DNA of 64,000 bases from Cyanobacteria bacterium UBA2566. Its GTDB lineage: Bacteria; Cyanobacteriota; Cyanobacteriia; Cyanobacteriales; Desertifilaceae. Made by a program: the position numbers and the translations under genes. The notes under the pieces were generated by a model. It ran no database searches. It worked only from the letters and a program-made list of their open reading frames with translations, and was not told the origin of the DNA. How positions within the stretch are numbered: position 1 is the stretch's first letter; each line of letters opens with the position of its first letter. Shown in pieces: positions 1 through 9,671 of the stretch. Where the stretch lies: assembly GCA_002340255.1 (NCBI GenBank), contig DDLS01000137.1, positions 62,001 to 126,000 on the forward strand, in the 5' to 3' direction.

Positions 1-1
1 A

Positions 2-1048
2 TTGACTCAACCTCCTTCCGCTACTCCTGTTACTCCAAGGATAACCCTTGCTAAGATCATGTCTGTTACCAGAGCCTTACCCTCAATTCAACCCCATTTA
101 CCTAAAATTCCTAAAATCAGTTCCACCGTATCTGCCCTATTAGCTGTCTTTTTGGCGATCGCTTGTTTATCCTTCGCTGCTATTTTCATTCGCTTGAGTG
201 AACGAGAGCTGGGCCCATTTTCTACAATTTTCAACCGGTTTTGGATTGCCTTTATCGTTTTGGGGGTCGTTTATGCCCTAGAACACTCAAAAAACAGCGA
301 TTCTCTAGATCCCAACCCAAACGTTGAACCGCTCAATCGACGGGATGTGATGTTGTTAATCAGTGCAGGGGTGATGTTTTGGGGATGTTTGGCCTTTTGG
401 GCTTGGTCTTTGACTCTAACCGGTGTCGCCAATTCTACCATTTTACATAACCTAACGCCTTTATTTACAACTCTGGGGGCTTGGATCATTTTCCGTGAGT
501 CCTTCGATCGGCCGTTTTTAATGGGCTTACTCATTGCTCTGATTGGGGCGATCGCCCTGGGACTCGATGATTTCCAAGTTGGCGCTGAACATCTGAATGG
601 AGATATTGCCGCCCTATTATCGGCTGTCTTTTCTGCTGCCAATTTAATGTTAATTGAAACTCTGCGCCACAAATTTCCCGCTACGGTAATCTTAATGTGG
701 TGCTGTGGTGTCGGCGCAATTCTCTCCCTGCCGGTTGTTTTATTGGCTGAAGACCAACTCTTTCCGATTACAGTATCGGGATGGCTCTCTGTGATTGCCT
801 TAGCGGTGATTTGTCAAGTGGTGGGACAAGGATTACAAGCCTATAGTCTCAAGCGTCTGTCTTCGGGTTTAGTGGGAATTTTCCTGTTACTCGATCCGGT
901 TTTTGCCGCGATGATTGCTTGGATGGTTTTTGCTGAAGGATTAACGTTGATTAATATGATTGCTTTTGCTACGGTTTTAGGGGGAATTTATCTAGCTAAA
1001 TCGAGTCAATATAGCGATCGCATCCTCAGTCAAGAGTCATCTACCTAG
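2..1048 (+). CDS. EamA/DMT-superfamily transporter
   Basis: Ten hydrophobic segments in two homologous halves (about residues 45-190 and 200-340) fit the drug/metabolite transporter superfamily with two EamA domains. These are inner-membrane exporters of small metabolites or amino acids; the substrate cannot be read from sequence. The first half starts with a typical FAAIFIRLSERELGP segment. The reading frame is open from a TTG at the window edge; an in-frame ATG at 59 is a more ordinary start (329 residues), and a start outside the window cannot be excluded. A second, distinct DMT transporter lies at 58.6 kb. Confidence 0.85.
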   Translation: MTQPPSATPVTPRITLAKIMSVTRALPSIQPHLPKIPKISSTVSALLAVFLAIACLSFAAIFIRLSERELGPFSTIFNRFWIAFIVLGVVYALEHSKNSDSLDPNPNVEPLNRRDVMLLISAGVMFWGCLAFWAWSLTLTGVANSTILHNLTPLFTTLGAWIIFRESFDRPFLMGLLIALIGAIALGLDDFQVGAEHLNGDIAALLSAVFSAANLMLIETLRHKFPATVILMWCCGVGAILSLPVVLLAEDQLFPITVSGWLSVIALAVICQVVGQGLQAYSLKRLSSGLVGIFLLLDPVFAAMIAWMVFAEGLTLINMIAFATVLGGIYLAKSSQYSDRILSQESST

Positions 1049-1075
1049 AATGGTTGGGTTAATCGCCATCCATCT

Positions 1076-1103
1076 GTAGGGGCGAAAAAATCTTCGCCCC
1101 TAC
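1076..1103. repeat. 28-bp palindromic repeat, copy 1
   Basis: Perfect 11-bp inverted repeat (GTAGGGGCGAA / TTCGCCCCTAC) around the 6-nt loop AAAATC. The same element, with loop AAAATT, occurs at 49440-49467. It sits 28 bp after the DMT transporter stop, so it may act as a transcription terminator hairpin as well as being an interspersed repeat. Confidence 0.85.
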
Positions 1104-1184
1104 TTGATCGACGATAGTATCATGGTGAGTTAAGTTTCTAGTTATATCATTTCTGAATTTTTAATTGATATTAGGTCTACAGTC

Positions 1185-1859
1185 ATGAGTTCCCATATCC
1201 TGGTCATTGAAGATGAAGAAAAACTCGCTCGTTTTGTGGAGTTAGAACTGCAATACGAAGGATACCAGGTAAGTGTTGCGGGGGATGGGTTGACGGGATT
1301 AACTCGTATTCGAGAGTTGAAACCCGATTTAGTGATTTTAGATTGGATGTTACCAGGGTTAAGTGGAATTGATTTATGTCGCCGTTTACGCCAAACAGGA
1401 GAGAATGTCCCAGTGATTTTGTTGACTGCTAAGGATGAAGTTGGCGATCGCGTTGCGGGATTGGATGCGGGTGCGGATGATTATCTGGTCAAACCCTTTA
1501 ATATTGAGGAATTATTGGCCAGGATTCGGGTACAAATTCGCCGAGTGCAGAAATCGGAGCGCGAGTATTTAGCCTTTGAGGATCTCAGTTTAGATCGCAG
1601 GTCGCGGGAAGTCAAGCGCGGCGATCGGGCGATCGAGCTAACCGCCAAAGAATTTGATTTGTTAGAATATTTGCTGATGCATCCCCGCCAAGTTCTCACC
1701 CGCGACCAGATTTTAGAACAGGTTTGGGGCTATGATTTTATGGGCGACTCCAATATCATTGAAGTTTATATTCGTTATCTGCGCTTAAAGTTAGAAGCTA
1801 ATGAAGAAAAACGATTAATTCAGACGGTGCGCGGTGTCGGCTATGTTTTGCGGGACTAG
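1185..1859 (+). CDS. OmpR/PhoB-family response regulator
   Basis: 224 residues. The N-terminal receiver domain (about 4-118) has the acidic pair E9/D10, phosphoacceptor D53 (in ILDWMLPG), T81 and K103 of the KPF motif. The C-terminal winged helix (about 125-222) ends in the family signature VRGVGYVLRD. It is therefore a DNA-binding two-component regulator phosphorylated by a histidine kinase. No cognate kinase is adjacent: the next gene is a convergent Ser/Thr-type kinase. It resembles cyanobacterial regulators of the RppA/ManR kind, but I cannot assign a specific name. Confidence 0.93.
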   Translation: MSSHILVIEDEEKLARFVELELQYEGYQVSVAGDGLTGLTRIRELKPDLVILDWMLPGLSGIDLCRRLRQTGENVPVILLTAKDEVGDRVAGLDAGADDYLVKPFNIEELLARIRVQIRRVQKSEREYLAFEDLSLDRRSREVKRGDRAIELTAKEFDLLEYLLMHPRQVLTRDQILEQVWGYDFMGDSNIIEVYIRYLRLKLEANEEKRLIQTVRGVGYVLRD

Positions 1860-1900
1860 ATTGATTTATTCTCTAGTAGGTAAAACGTAAGGCTCTAAAT

Positions 1901-4900
1901 TTACCGTTGTTTTAATACCACCAAAGTAATATCATCAAACACTTTTTGTTGCCCAATAAACTGGCGTACTTCTTCAATAATCAGATCGCGAATTTGCATC
2001 GCTGAATATTGCCGATACTGTTGTGCTAATTGAGTTAATCGCTCTAACCCATAAAGTTCATTCTCCATATTTTCCGCTTCTGTAATGCCATCTGTGTATA
2101 AGATAACAATATCATCTCGATTTAAGATGATCTCTTGTTGAGCAACAAATTCACCAATCTCCAATTCCAAACCAATAGGGAACCCTAAATCCAGAGTATC
2201 GATCAATTCCAGTTGTCCATCGGCTCGAACTAGGATAATTTCTTCATGTTGACCACTAACCTGAATCACTCCACATTCATAGTTCAGAATAGCTAAACTC
2301 ATATTTTTGTCAGAGTTCATGCGTTCCAAGTTTTGATATAAGGTTTGATTAACTATTTCTAAAAAATGAATCGCATGGGTTTCCTGGATATTTTCTAGAG
2401 TGCGAATAACCGTTTGCGCCATTAACATCAATACTCCACTTTCTAAACCATGACCGGTTACGTCTCCGATACTAATTTTAATGCGATCGCCTTGCTTTAA
2501 TACATCATAATAATCTCCTCCTACTTCATCCGCAGGCTCCATAAATCCCGCAATATCCAAGTTTTCCACAACTTCTAATTCAGTTTGCTTAGGTAACACC
2601 ATCTGTTGAATCTTTCTGGCGACATCCACTTCTGAACTCAAGCGTAGATTTTCGGAAGTTAGTTGTTCATTTAATGTTTGAATTTCTGCGTTAGCTAAAG
2701 CCAGTTCGGCAGTTCGTTTTTCTACTTTTTGCTCTAAATTACGGTATAAATATGCATTTTCTAGAGCGATCGCCGCTTGTCCTGAAAGAACCTGTAGTGT
2801 ATTTACTCTATCATCCGTAAAAGCACCTGTAGTTAAGTTGTTCTCTAGATAAACCATACTAATTAATTTACCCTGATTGACTAGGGGTATACAGAGAATT
2901 GATTGAGATTGATTGGTTTTAATATAAGGATCTCGAGTAAAATTGCCAGAATAACAAGCATTATTTAAGACCAAGCTTTCCTGCGTTCTAGCAACATAGT
3001 TCACGATCGCATGACAAACCGTATTAGATTCTGTTACGGGTTGGTTCTGAAGGGCTACAATCTCTTCAGAATCAACACTTCCTGATGCTTCAATGACTAA
3101 ATTGTCTTCATTAACAATAATCAAACATCCAGTTTGTGCCCCCGCATTTTGCAGGATAATATGCATTAACTCTACTAGCAATCTATCTAAGACAATTTGT
3201 CCAGAAATAACTCGATTAGCTTTAAAGATTGTATCAAAGTCTAAGACCTGTCTGTAAGTTCCGGTAGTATCTCTTGAGGTCATGCTATGGGAAGGAGAGC
3301 TATTGTGCAACGTGGGGAAATCGTTCTCGAGGGCAGCGATTTTTGCCAAGGCTCCCCAGCGATCGTAACCATAGATCGCATTGAGCAAATATTGCTGGGC
3401 AATTTTTTCCCGTCCCAAGCTCCGATAAAACTCAGAGGCTCGTTCGGCCGCAATGCCCATTTCTGCCAAAAAGCCATTGGTTTGGGCACTTGAGAGCGCG
3501 CGATCGTAATAGTCCATTGCCTCTAAAGCTCGCCCTTGAATGCGTGCTTGTTCGGCTAAGATCAGTTCGTGCTTGCTTTGATAATTGTGAGGGGCGTGAC
3601 TCGCCCAGTTAGCGATTTGAGCCGTATTTGCTTGAATAGCCTCCCAAGTTGTTATTTGTTCCTCTGGCGATAAGTCAAAATAGATGGCTAACTGTACCAA
3701 GGTTTCATAGAAAATATACCCTCCAGCAAGCATAGAAGCATAAGCTGATGTTTGGTATTGGGATGCGATCGCAATCTTGGTCTTAGCAGTTTGCCAATCT
3801 TTCATCAGGTAAGCCAACATCACCTCGGCACAATATACAAAAAACAGCAACATCAAATTTTGTGAGGCTTCGATGTATGTTACCTCCTCGTGGCTGAGAT
3901 ATTCACCCTCAAGGATTTGCACATTCGGTGCTTCGCCCCGTAAATTTTGGGTCAATTGTCGCCAAGTTTTCGCTGGATACCAAGCATGATCCTGCTTTGT
4001 TTTTGCGAGTAGGTCTACATAAGTCTGCTGTGCCCTTTCCACATCCGTTAGTGTCATCCCCGTCAGCATCATGTAGCCGCACGAAAACATTGCAGAATAG
4101 GCTGCATAAACTACATCCCCAGTTTCAAGACCCATGTATACGGTTTCCTCTAGAGCTTTAATCCCGTGCTGATGGGGTTCTTTCCAATGACCCGTAAAGC
4201 AATTAAAGAGCATATGCACCTTGCACTTGAGTGCATCGGAGGGATATTGCTCCAGAATCCGCAATGAAATTTGTCCTGATTGATAGGTCACATCAACATC
4301 AAATGGGATCAAGATTATTCCATAGGCATAGGCTGCTAGAGAAGAGTGACCAAATTCCAAGCAGAGGTTCTTGATTTTGTAAGTCAGATAGGGCAGCAGA
4401 TCTGGGCGGGCTTGGTAGACGGGGCCACTAATGAGGGTAAGGATTTTGAGGACGGACAGTAGCTTGGGATCGCACATTTCCGGATAATCTGCCAATTCAT
4501 CCAACTGCGGCAGAGAACGCACCAATTGCAACTGTGCCGCATCGGTTTCTAGCGGATACCCTAGCAATTCCAACACGGGGAGTGTTGTCTCGATCGCCTC
4601 CAACATTTGGTTTTGGGCAATGAAAAACTGGATTTTTAGCTCATAAATTTTGACTTTATCCAGTAGGGTTCGCGCCTGATCGAGAGCAACTTCTGAAAGG
4701 CTCTGAGCGCTGTCAAGCCGAGCAAGTAGATATTCAACTTCAACGGCTTCAGTATAAAGTTGCAAGGTCAGATCGTATTCACTTTGCCATGCCCCTTCTG
4801 GTAAAAGAGTCCGACCTGTCATCAGATATTCTAACGCCGAGTGGTAGGCATTAGAAGCCTTGGCCTTGCACCCAGCCTGCAAGTTCAGTCGTGCTAAATC

Positions 4901-7132
4901 CAGCCGCTCGGCGGGTTTGACTATGAGAGCAGCCCCGATATTAAGTGGGTTAACGATATCAAAGATACGCTCGTCTAACTGTTCTGGTGGAATGCTCTGC
5001 CAAAGTAAGCGACCCACCTTGAGATGAACCTGTTGCTTTTCTGCCTCGGGAATCAGAGAATAGGCCGCCTGTTGAACGCGATCGTGCAAAAACTTGTAGT
5101 CAATTTGCAAAGTTTCGCAGTCCTTGACGACTTGCGGAATTTTATAGGCATCGCTCAAAGGAACGACTAATCCAGACTGAAGGGCCTCCCATAAATCGGC
5201 AGCAACCATCTTAGCTGACTTTTCATTGACAATTGCCAAGATTCTCAAATCGAACCGATTGCCCACACAGGCGGCTAATTGCAAGATATTTTGTGTGGCA
5301 AGGGGTAATTTTTCGATTTCCCCTACCATCAAATCCACAACATTTTCAGTGATTTCAATATCGAGTAAATTTTCTGCATTCCATTGCCACTCGCCCGTTT
5401 TTAGATTGAATTTAATGACTTCTTCAACATAGAGATATTTAAAGAGCTGTGTTAAGAAAAATGGATTGCCTCGGGTTTTCCAGACGAGTAATTGGGTGAG
5501 TGATTCAATCTCCGTTTGCTCCATCTCGATTGTATCGCTGACTAGCTCGGTAATGTGGGTTGAGTCTAGTGGTTTGAGAACGATGGTCTCTAAGTTTGTT
5601 CCCATCTCCTGAATCTCACTGAGGGTTCGTATTAAAGGATGGGTGGGACTCACCTCGTTGTCCCGATAAGCACCCAATACGAGCAAATATTGTCCGTCAG
5701 GATTCGTAACGAGCAGTTGAATGAGTTGCAGCGATGCGGCATCCGCCCATTGCAAGTCATCCAAAAACATAACGAGGGGATGCTCTTGGCGAGTAAATAC
5801 GTCAATAAACGCCCGAAAAACAAGATTAAAGCGGTTCTGGGCTTCGGAGGTAGACAAGACTGACAGAGCCGGTTGGGGACCAACGATCGATTCGACTTCC
5901 GGAATCACATCCACGATCGCTTGACCATTTTTCCCCAGGGCAGTTGTTAGTTTTTCGCGCCAAGTGGCAACTTGCTGATCCGTTTCTGCGAGCAGTTGGC
6001 GCACCAGTTCTCGAAAGGCTTGAATCAACGAAGAATAGGGCTTATGGCGCTGTAACTGGTCAAACTTGCCGCTGACGAAATAGCCTCGCTGTCGCACGAT
6101 AGGCTTATGAACTTCATTGACCAGAGCCGATTTACCGATTCCCGAATAGCCTGCTACCAGCATCATTTCTGTTGTGCCTTGGCTGGTGCGATCGAAGGCC
6201 GCCAGCAATTGCTGTACTTCCGACTCCCGGCCATAGAGCTTTTGCGGGATTGAGAAGGTTCCTCGTCGGTCTTGCCGAGCTAGTATAAAGGGGCGCACGG
6301 TTTGACTTTCCCGCCATTGCTGCCAGCAGATTTCCAGATCCGCTTTGATGCCATAGGCACTCTGATAGCGATCTTCAGCGGTTTTGGCCATGAGTTTTGC
6401 GATCGCACCCGAAAGGATTTCGGGAATTTGAGGATTTACACTATTAAGGGGCTGGGGAGTTTTGGCCAGATGGCAATGTATAAGTTCCATTGGATCGTCG
6501 GACTCGAAGGGAAGCTGTCCCGCGAGCAGCTCGTAAAGGGTAATCCCCAAGGAATAAAAATCGGTGCGATAATCGACCGCCCGGTTCATCCGACCCGTTT
6601 GTTCGGGAGAGATATGGGTGAGGGTTCCTTCGAGAAGATTGGAATTGCTTATAGTCACCGCTTCCTTAGACAAGCACGAGGCAATGGAGAAATCGGTCAG
6701 TTTTAACTGTTTGGTTTCTGGGTTAAAGATAATATTTTCGGGTTTAATATCTTTATGAATCACTCGTTTTTGATGGAGATATGCCAAAGTTTCTGCCAGT
6801 TGCCATCCAACCCAAAGAACGCATTCGACAGATAGAGGTCTCGCGCGCGACCAATAAGCGAGATCTCGCCCGCCAAAATCTTCCCATACTAAAATTGGTT
6901 TTTCCTGAAATTCATCTAAAGTAAGGGGAGCGACGATACCTGAAATCTCCAGGTGTCGAGTGATATCGTACTCGTGCTTGAGTCTGGCAATATCCACCGT
7001 AGAAGGATAATTTTTCCGGATGGTTTTGAGAATCACCAGAGTACCATCAGTTTGCGCAACTGCCCGATAGACAATTGTATTCATATTTTCCGACAGTGTA
7101 GCCAAGATTTGATACTGCGACAGATTGAGCAT
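1901..7132 (-). CDS. Ser/Thr kinase - AAA ATPase - GAF - SpoIIE phosphatase signalling protein
   Basis: 1743 residues in one frame. The N-terminal kinase domain (about 8-270) has the ATP-binding lysine K36, catalytic loop HKDIKPEN (126-133) and, in place of DFG, DFS at 147-149. A predicted ATPase of the AAA_16 type follows, with Walker A GYSGIGKS (328-335), then a long helical TPR-like region (about 700-1280), a GAF domain (about 1310-1470), a coiled coil, and a SpoIIE/PP2C phosphatase (about 1530-1743) with GGDYYD and IGDVTGHG. The architecture matches the large HstK-like cyanobacterial signalling proteins, where the C-terminus is often a histidine kinase; here it is a phosphatase. It probably senses a small ligand and adjusts a partner-switching (anti-sigma antagonist) pathway. 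Convergent with the response regulator. Confidence 0.93.
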   Translation of the reverse strand: MLNLSQYQILATLSENMNTIVYRAVAQTDGTLVILKTIRKNYPSTVDIARLKHEYDITRHLEISGIVAPLTLDEFQEKPILVWEDFGGRDLAYWSRARPLSVECVLWVGWQLAETLAYLHQKRVIHKDIKPENIIFNPETKQLKLTDFSIASCLSKEAVTISNSNLLEGTLTHISPEQTGRMNRAVDYRTDFYSLGITLYELLAGQLPFESDDPMELIHCHLAKTPQPLNSVNPQIPEILSGAIAKLMAKTAEDRYQSAYGIKADLEICWQQWRESQTVRPFILARQDRRGTFSIPQKLYGRESEVQQLLAAFDRTSQGTTEMMLVAGYSGIGKSALVNEVHKPIVRQRGYFVSGKFDQLQRHKPYSSLIQAFRELVRQLLAETDQQVATWREKLTTALGKNGQAIVDVIPEVESIVGPQPALSVLSTSEAQNRFNLVFRAFIDVFTRQEHPLVMFLDDLQWADAASLQLIQLLVTNPDGQYLLVLGAYRDNEVSPTHPLIRTLSEIQEMGTNLETIVLKPLDSTHITELVSDTIEMEQTEIESLTQLLVWKTRGNPFFLTQLFKYLYVEEVIKFNLKTGEWQWNAENLLDIEITENVVDLMVGEIEKLPLATQNILQLAACVGNRFDLRILAIVNEKSAKMVAADLWEALQSGLVVPLSDAYKIPQVVKDCETLQIDYKFLHDRVQQAAYSLIPEAEKQQVHLKVGRLLWQSIPPEQLDERIFDIVNPLNIGAALIVKPAERLDLARLNLQAGCKAKASNAYHSALEYLMTGRTLLPEGAWQSEYDLTLQLYTEAVEVEYLLARLDSAQSLSEVALDQARTLLDKVKIYELKIQFFIAQNQMLEAIETTLPVLELLGYPLETDAAQLQLVRSLPQLDELADYPEMCDPKLLSVLKILTLISGPVYQARPDLLPYLTYKIKNLCLEFGHSSLAAYAYGIILIPFDVDVTYQSGQISLRILEQYPSDALKCKVHMLFNCFTGHWKEPHQHGIKALEETVYMGLETGDVVYAAYSAMFSCGYMMLTGMTLTDVERAQQTYVDLLAKTKQDHAWYPAKTWRQLTQNLRGEAPNVQILEGEYLSHEEVTYIEASQNLMLLFFVYCAEVMLAYLMKDWQTAKTKIAIASQYQTSAYASMLAGGYIFYETLVQLAIYFDLSPEEQITTWEAIQANTAQIANWASHAPHNYQSKHELILAEQARIQGRALEAMDYYDRALSSAQTNGFLAEMGIAAERASEFYRSLGREKIAQQYLLNAIYGYDRWGALAKIAALENDFPTLHNSSPSHSMTSRDTTGTYRQVLDFDTIFKANRVISGQIVLDRLLVELMHIILQNAGAQTGCLIIVNEDNLVIEASGSVDSEEIVALQNQPVTESNTVCHAIVNYVARTQESLVLNNACYSGNFTRDPYIKTNQSQSILCIPLVNQGKLISMVYLENNLTTGAFTDDRVNTLQVLSGQAAIALENAYLYRNLEQKVEKRTAELALANAEIQTLNEQLTSENLRLSSEVDVARKIQQMVLPKQTELEVVENLDIAGFMEPADEVGGDYYDVLKQGDRIKISIGDVTGHGLESGVLMLMAQTVIRTLENIQETHAIHFLEIVNQTLYQNLERMNSDKNMSLAILNYECGVIQVSGQHEEIILVRADGQLELIDTLDLGFPIGLELEIGEFVAQQEIILNRDDIVILYTDGITEAENMENELYGLERLTQLAQQYRQYSAMQIRDLIIEEVRQFIGQQKVFDDITLVVLKQR

Positions 7133-7277
7133 GATTCAATATGGAAGGATATAAAAAATCAGAGTAATGTAATGTATAGATAAAGCAAGTCACGATCGCG
7201 CGGCAGGAAAGATCTGATTCTGCTCTAATGTATCTATAATGACCAATCCAATCCCACCGCAACACCCCCTATAAACC

Positions 7278-7322
7278 GGTTATGATCCGAGCTTTTTCAA
7301 TCAAGCTCGGATCATATAACCC
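7278..7322 (-). terminator. Hairpin at the 3' end of the FAD-oxidoreductase gene
   Basis: A 13-bp perfect stem (ATGATCCGAGCTT / AAGCTCGGATCAT, loop TTTCAATC), extended outward by GGTTAT/ATAACC with a 2-nt bulge, starts right after the stop codon at 7324. The strength and position suggest transcription termination. No clear T-run follows on the minus strand, so this is not a textbook intrinsic terminator. Confidence 0.5.
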
Positions 7323-7323
7323 A

Positions 7324-9462
7324 CTAACGCAACCAAGGACACAATCGTTGCAGCCACACCCATAGCTGTAAAAGCAAAATCTCTAGAATTCCCAAAAATA
7401 AAACCAAGGGAAACAAAGGCTTTAGATACCAAGGGAGTTTGCCACTCCACGGCAGGCCCTGTTGATAGCGTTGGCGATCTGACCAGCGATGCAATGAATA
7501 AATGATAGGTTGACGGAGATTCCAGACTTTACAGTAGGGGACTTTCGTCCTCGAAGCATCGATAATGGAGTTGACGGCGTAGCGAGCGGCTTCGTTTGCA
7601 CCTTCCATCGTTGCCAGATCGACATTCGTTCGCACATAGTCCGAAGCGAGGAATAGGTTGGGGATTTGGCTGTAGGACAAAGGACGCAGATTCCAATTAT
7701 CAATCACATTGACCATGAGGGGTTCGCTGTTGATATTGGCGGAGGAATCATGGCGCAGGCGGCTGTAATAGCACAGGGTTTCATTCTCTGGCTTTGGAGG
7801 AGTGCAGGATACTGTCGGACTTGCCCCCGGACAATCTTTGGGTCGGGGGATAGGTCCGACAAAACCTTTAGCGATTAATGCATTCACTTCCAAGCGCGCT
7901 CCATACTGGTCGATCTCGAGATAATTGGCAATTTCTTCGAGGGTGACGGAATCGCGCTCGTGCTGATGAATCCACAAAAAGAGTGCTTTAAAAGAATCCG
8001 GAAGATAGAGATTTAATACTTCCTCTAGTTTTTCTGGATTGTCAACCAACTCGGAACTATTGGTAATATCGGGGTCGAGAAACCAACCGTGAGGGAGCAA
8101 ATCTTCATCCTTGAGGAGCGGTTTGCCATCTTTCTTTAGGGAGTTTTTCATTTCGTCCCAAATTTCTTTTTTGATTTGGTCAGGTGAAGCCACTTGAGCG
8201 GGTTTGTTGCCATCATCCCCGAGATAAAGACTACAAGAGCCGGGGTTCGCCCCAACTTCATTATTGTTGGGATTGATAAAATATCCCCAGTCGGAGGCGA
8301 TCGCAGAGATAATTCCCTTCACGTTGCCCTTCCCAAATCCTTCCATGGGAAATTCCTCTTTTTTCCAAACGGCTTGCTGGGAAATGGAAGTCAAAGACCA
8401 AGGTGTGCCTGCATAGAGAATATGTCCCTTGATATCGACGACATCCCGATTCAGATAAAATTGAATGCCGTTCATCCAAGCTGTACTCGTCCCCAAGGAT
8501 TCGATTGTTGCTAGGGCGGGATCGCCCTTGAGGATTTCCTTAGAGAGCAAGCCCGCCATCATATCGGCGGGGACAGCAGCAAGATAGTAGTCCGCTGCGA
8601 TCTGCTTGTCCGTTTTAGTTTCCAAATCCGTCACGATCGCCCCCGTAACTCGCATCGTCCCCTTATCATCTTTAGCGACTTCAATACGACGCAGGCGATG
8701 GCGAAGATAGTATTTCACCCCTTTGGCGCGCAAATACTCAAGCCAAGGGTCGATCCACACATCATTTGTCGGTCCGTTGAGAACGCGATCGGCACCGCTT
8801 ATACGGGTAAAGTCAAACAGCAATTGAATGTAGATTTCCCCTGCTGTCTTCGTATTTGCCAGTTTGGGACGAGAGGCGACTAAGCTGGTGGTTAGTCCCT
8901 GTGCCAAGAGGTCTTGATAGGCTTTAGACATTCTTTCTGCATCAACATAGTCCCACCAACTGATTTTTTCGTATTCTCCAATAAACCTTTCTTGGCAAGA
9001 GGTCATCAACTGCCAAGTGCGAGCGGCAAAAAATTTAAGCTCGTGTTTTGGGATTTGATTTTGGACGATTGCTTCGATAATTAGCTCGATATCCTCGAGC
9101 AAATCCCAACAGGAATGAGGGAAGCTCGCAGGCAAGATAGTCAAGTTATGATTTAACTGTGCAAGAGCGAGATACGGGACAGATACTAAGTTGTCGAAAA
9201 CACCTCTGGGATTATTCTTATAAGGAATGCGCTTCATCGTGTCGGTGACATTTTTATAAAAGCCTGGGAAGAAACGAAATCCATGTTCCCCCGGCAGGGG
9301 TTTTTTCCCGGGAGCGGCACTATCAGGGACATTAATGCTTCGGGCCTTTCCTCCCGGAATCCCTCTGAGTTCGTAGACTTCAACATCAAATCCTCGCTCG
9401 ATCAATTCCTGAGCGGCGCTCATTCCAGCAACTCCGCCGCCAAAGATCGCTACTTTAGCCAT
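7324..9462 (-). CDS. FAD-dependent oxidoreductase, carotenoid desaturase/HpnE-like
   Basis: About 712 residues from the ATG at 9462, which has GGAG 11 nt upstream; an in-frame GTG at 9474 adds four residues. The N-terminus carries the dinucleotide-binding motif FGGGVAGMSAA and then the GGKARS arginine typical of the amine-oxidase/phytoene-desaturase superfamily. A C-terminal hydrophobic stretch (LFPLVLFLGILEILLL) suggests membrane anchoring. The protein is longer than CrtI/CrtP enzymes (about 480-500 residues), and a middle segment near LWIHQHERDSVTLEEIANYL looks like a small helical insert. It probably acts on a lipophilic isoprenoid; the substrate is unknown and no carotenoid gene is adjacent. 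Confidence 0.85.
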   Translation of the reverse strand: MAKVAIFGGGVAGMSAAQELIERGFDVEVYELRGIPGGKARSINVPDSAAPGKKPLPGEHGFRFFPGFYKNVTDTMKRIPYKNNPRGVFDNLVSVPYLALAQLNHNLTILPASFPHSCWDLLEDIELIIEAIVQNQIPKHELKFFAARTWQLMTSCQERFIGEYEKISWWDYVDAERMSKAYQDLLAQGLTTSLVASRPKLANTKTAGEIYIQLLFDFTRISGADRVLNGPTNDVWIDPWLEYLRAKGVKYYLRHRLRRIEVAKDDKGTMRVTGAIVTDLETKTDKQIAADYYLAAVPADMMAGLLSKEILKGDPALATIESLGTSTAWMNGIQFYLNRDVVDIKGHILYAGTPWSLTSISQQAVWKKEEFPMEGFGKGNVKGIISAIASDWGYFINPNNNEVGANPGSCSLYLGDDGNKPAQVASPDQIKKEIWDEMKNSLKKDGKPLLKDEDLLPHGWFLDPDITNSSELVDNPEKLEEVLNLYLPDSFKALFLWIHQHERDSVTLEEIANYLEIDQYGARLEVNALIAKGFVGPIPRPKDCPGASPTVSCTPPKPENETLCYYSRLRHDSSANINSEPLMVNVIDNWNLRPLSYSQIPNLFLASDYVRTNVDLATMEGANEAARYAVNSIIDASRTKVPYCKVWNLRQPIIYSLHRWSDRQRYQQGLPWSGKLPWYLKPLFPLVLFLGILEILLLQLWVWLQRLCPWLR

Positions 9463-9671
9463 GCTAGTTTTCACTCCAGTGTTGACAATACCTTTAAATC
9501 CTTGTACATTTTAGACCTATACTACTGAGTACTGAGCAAACTTAAAGTTTTGTTCCAATTCTAACATAGATTTTTAAGTAATAGACCGATTTCCGGATCG
9601 GATTGGAAAACGTTATAGTGCCAATCGCAGTAAGCTATGCTACAAGAGTAGATACATTTTTGATAACGCTT

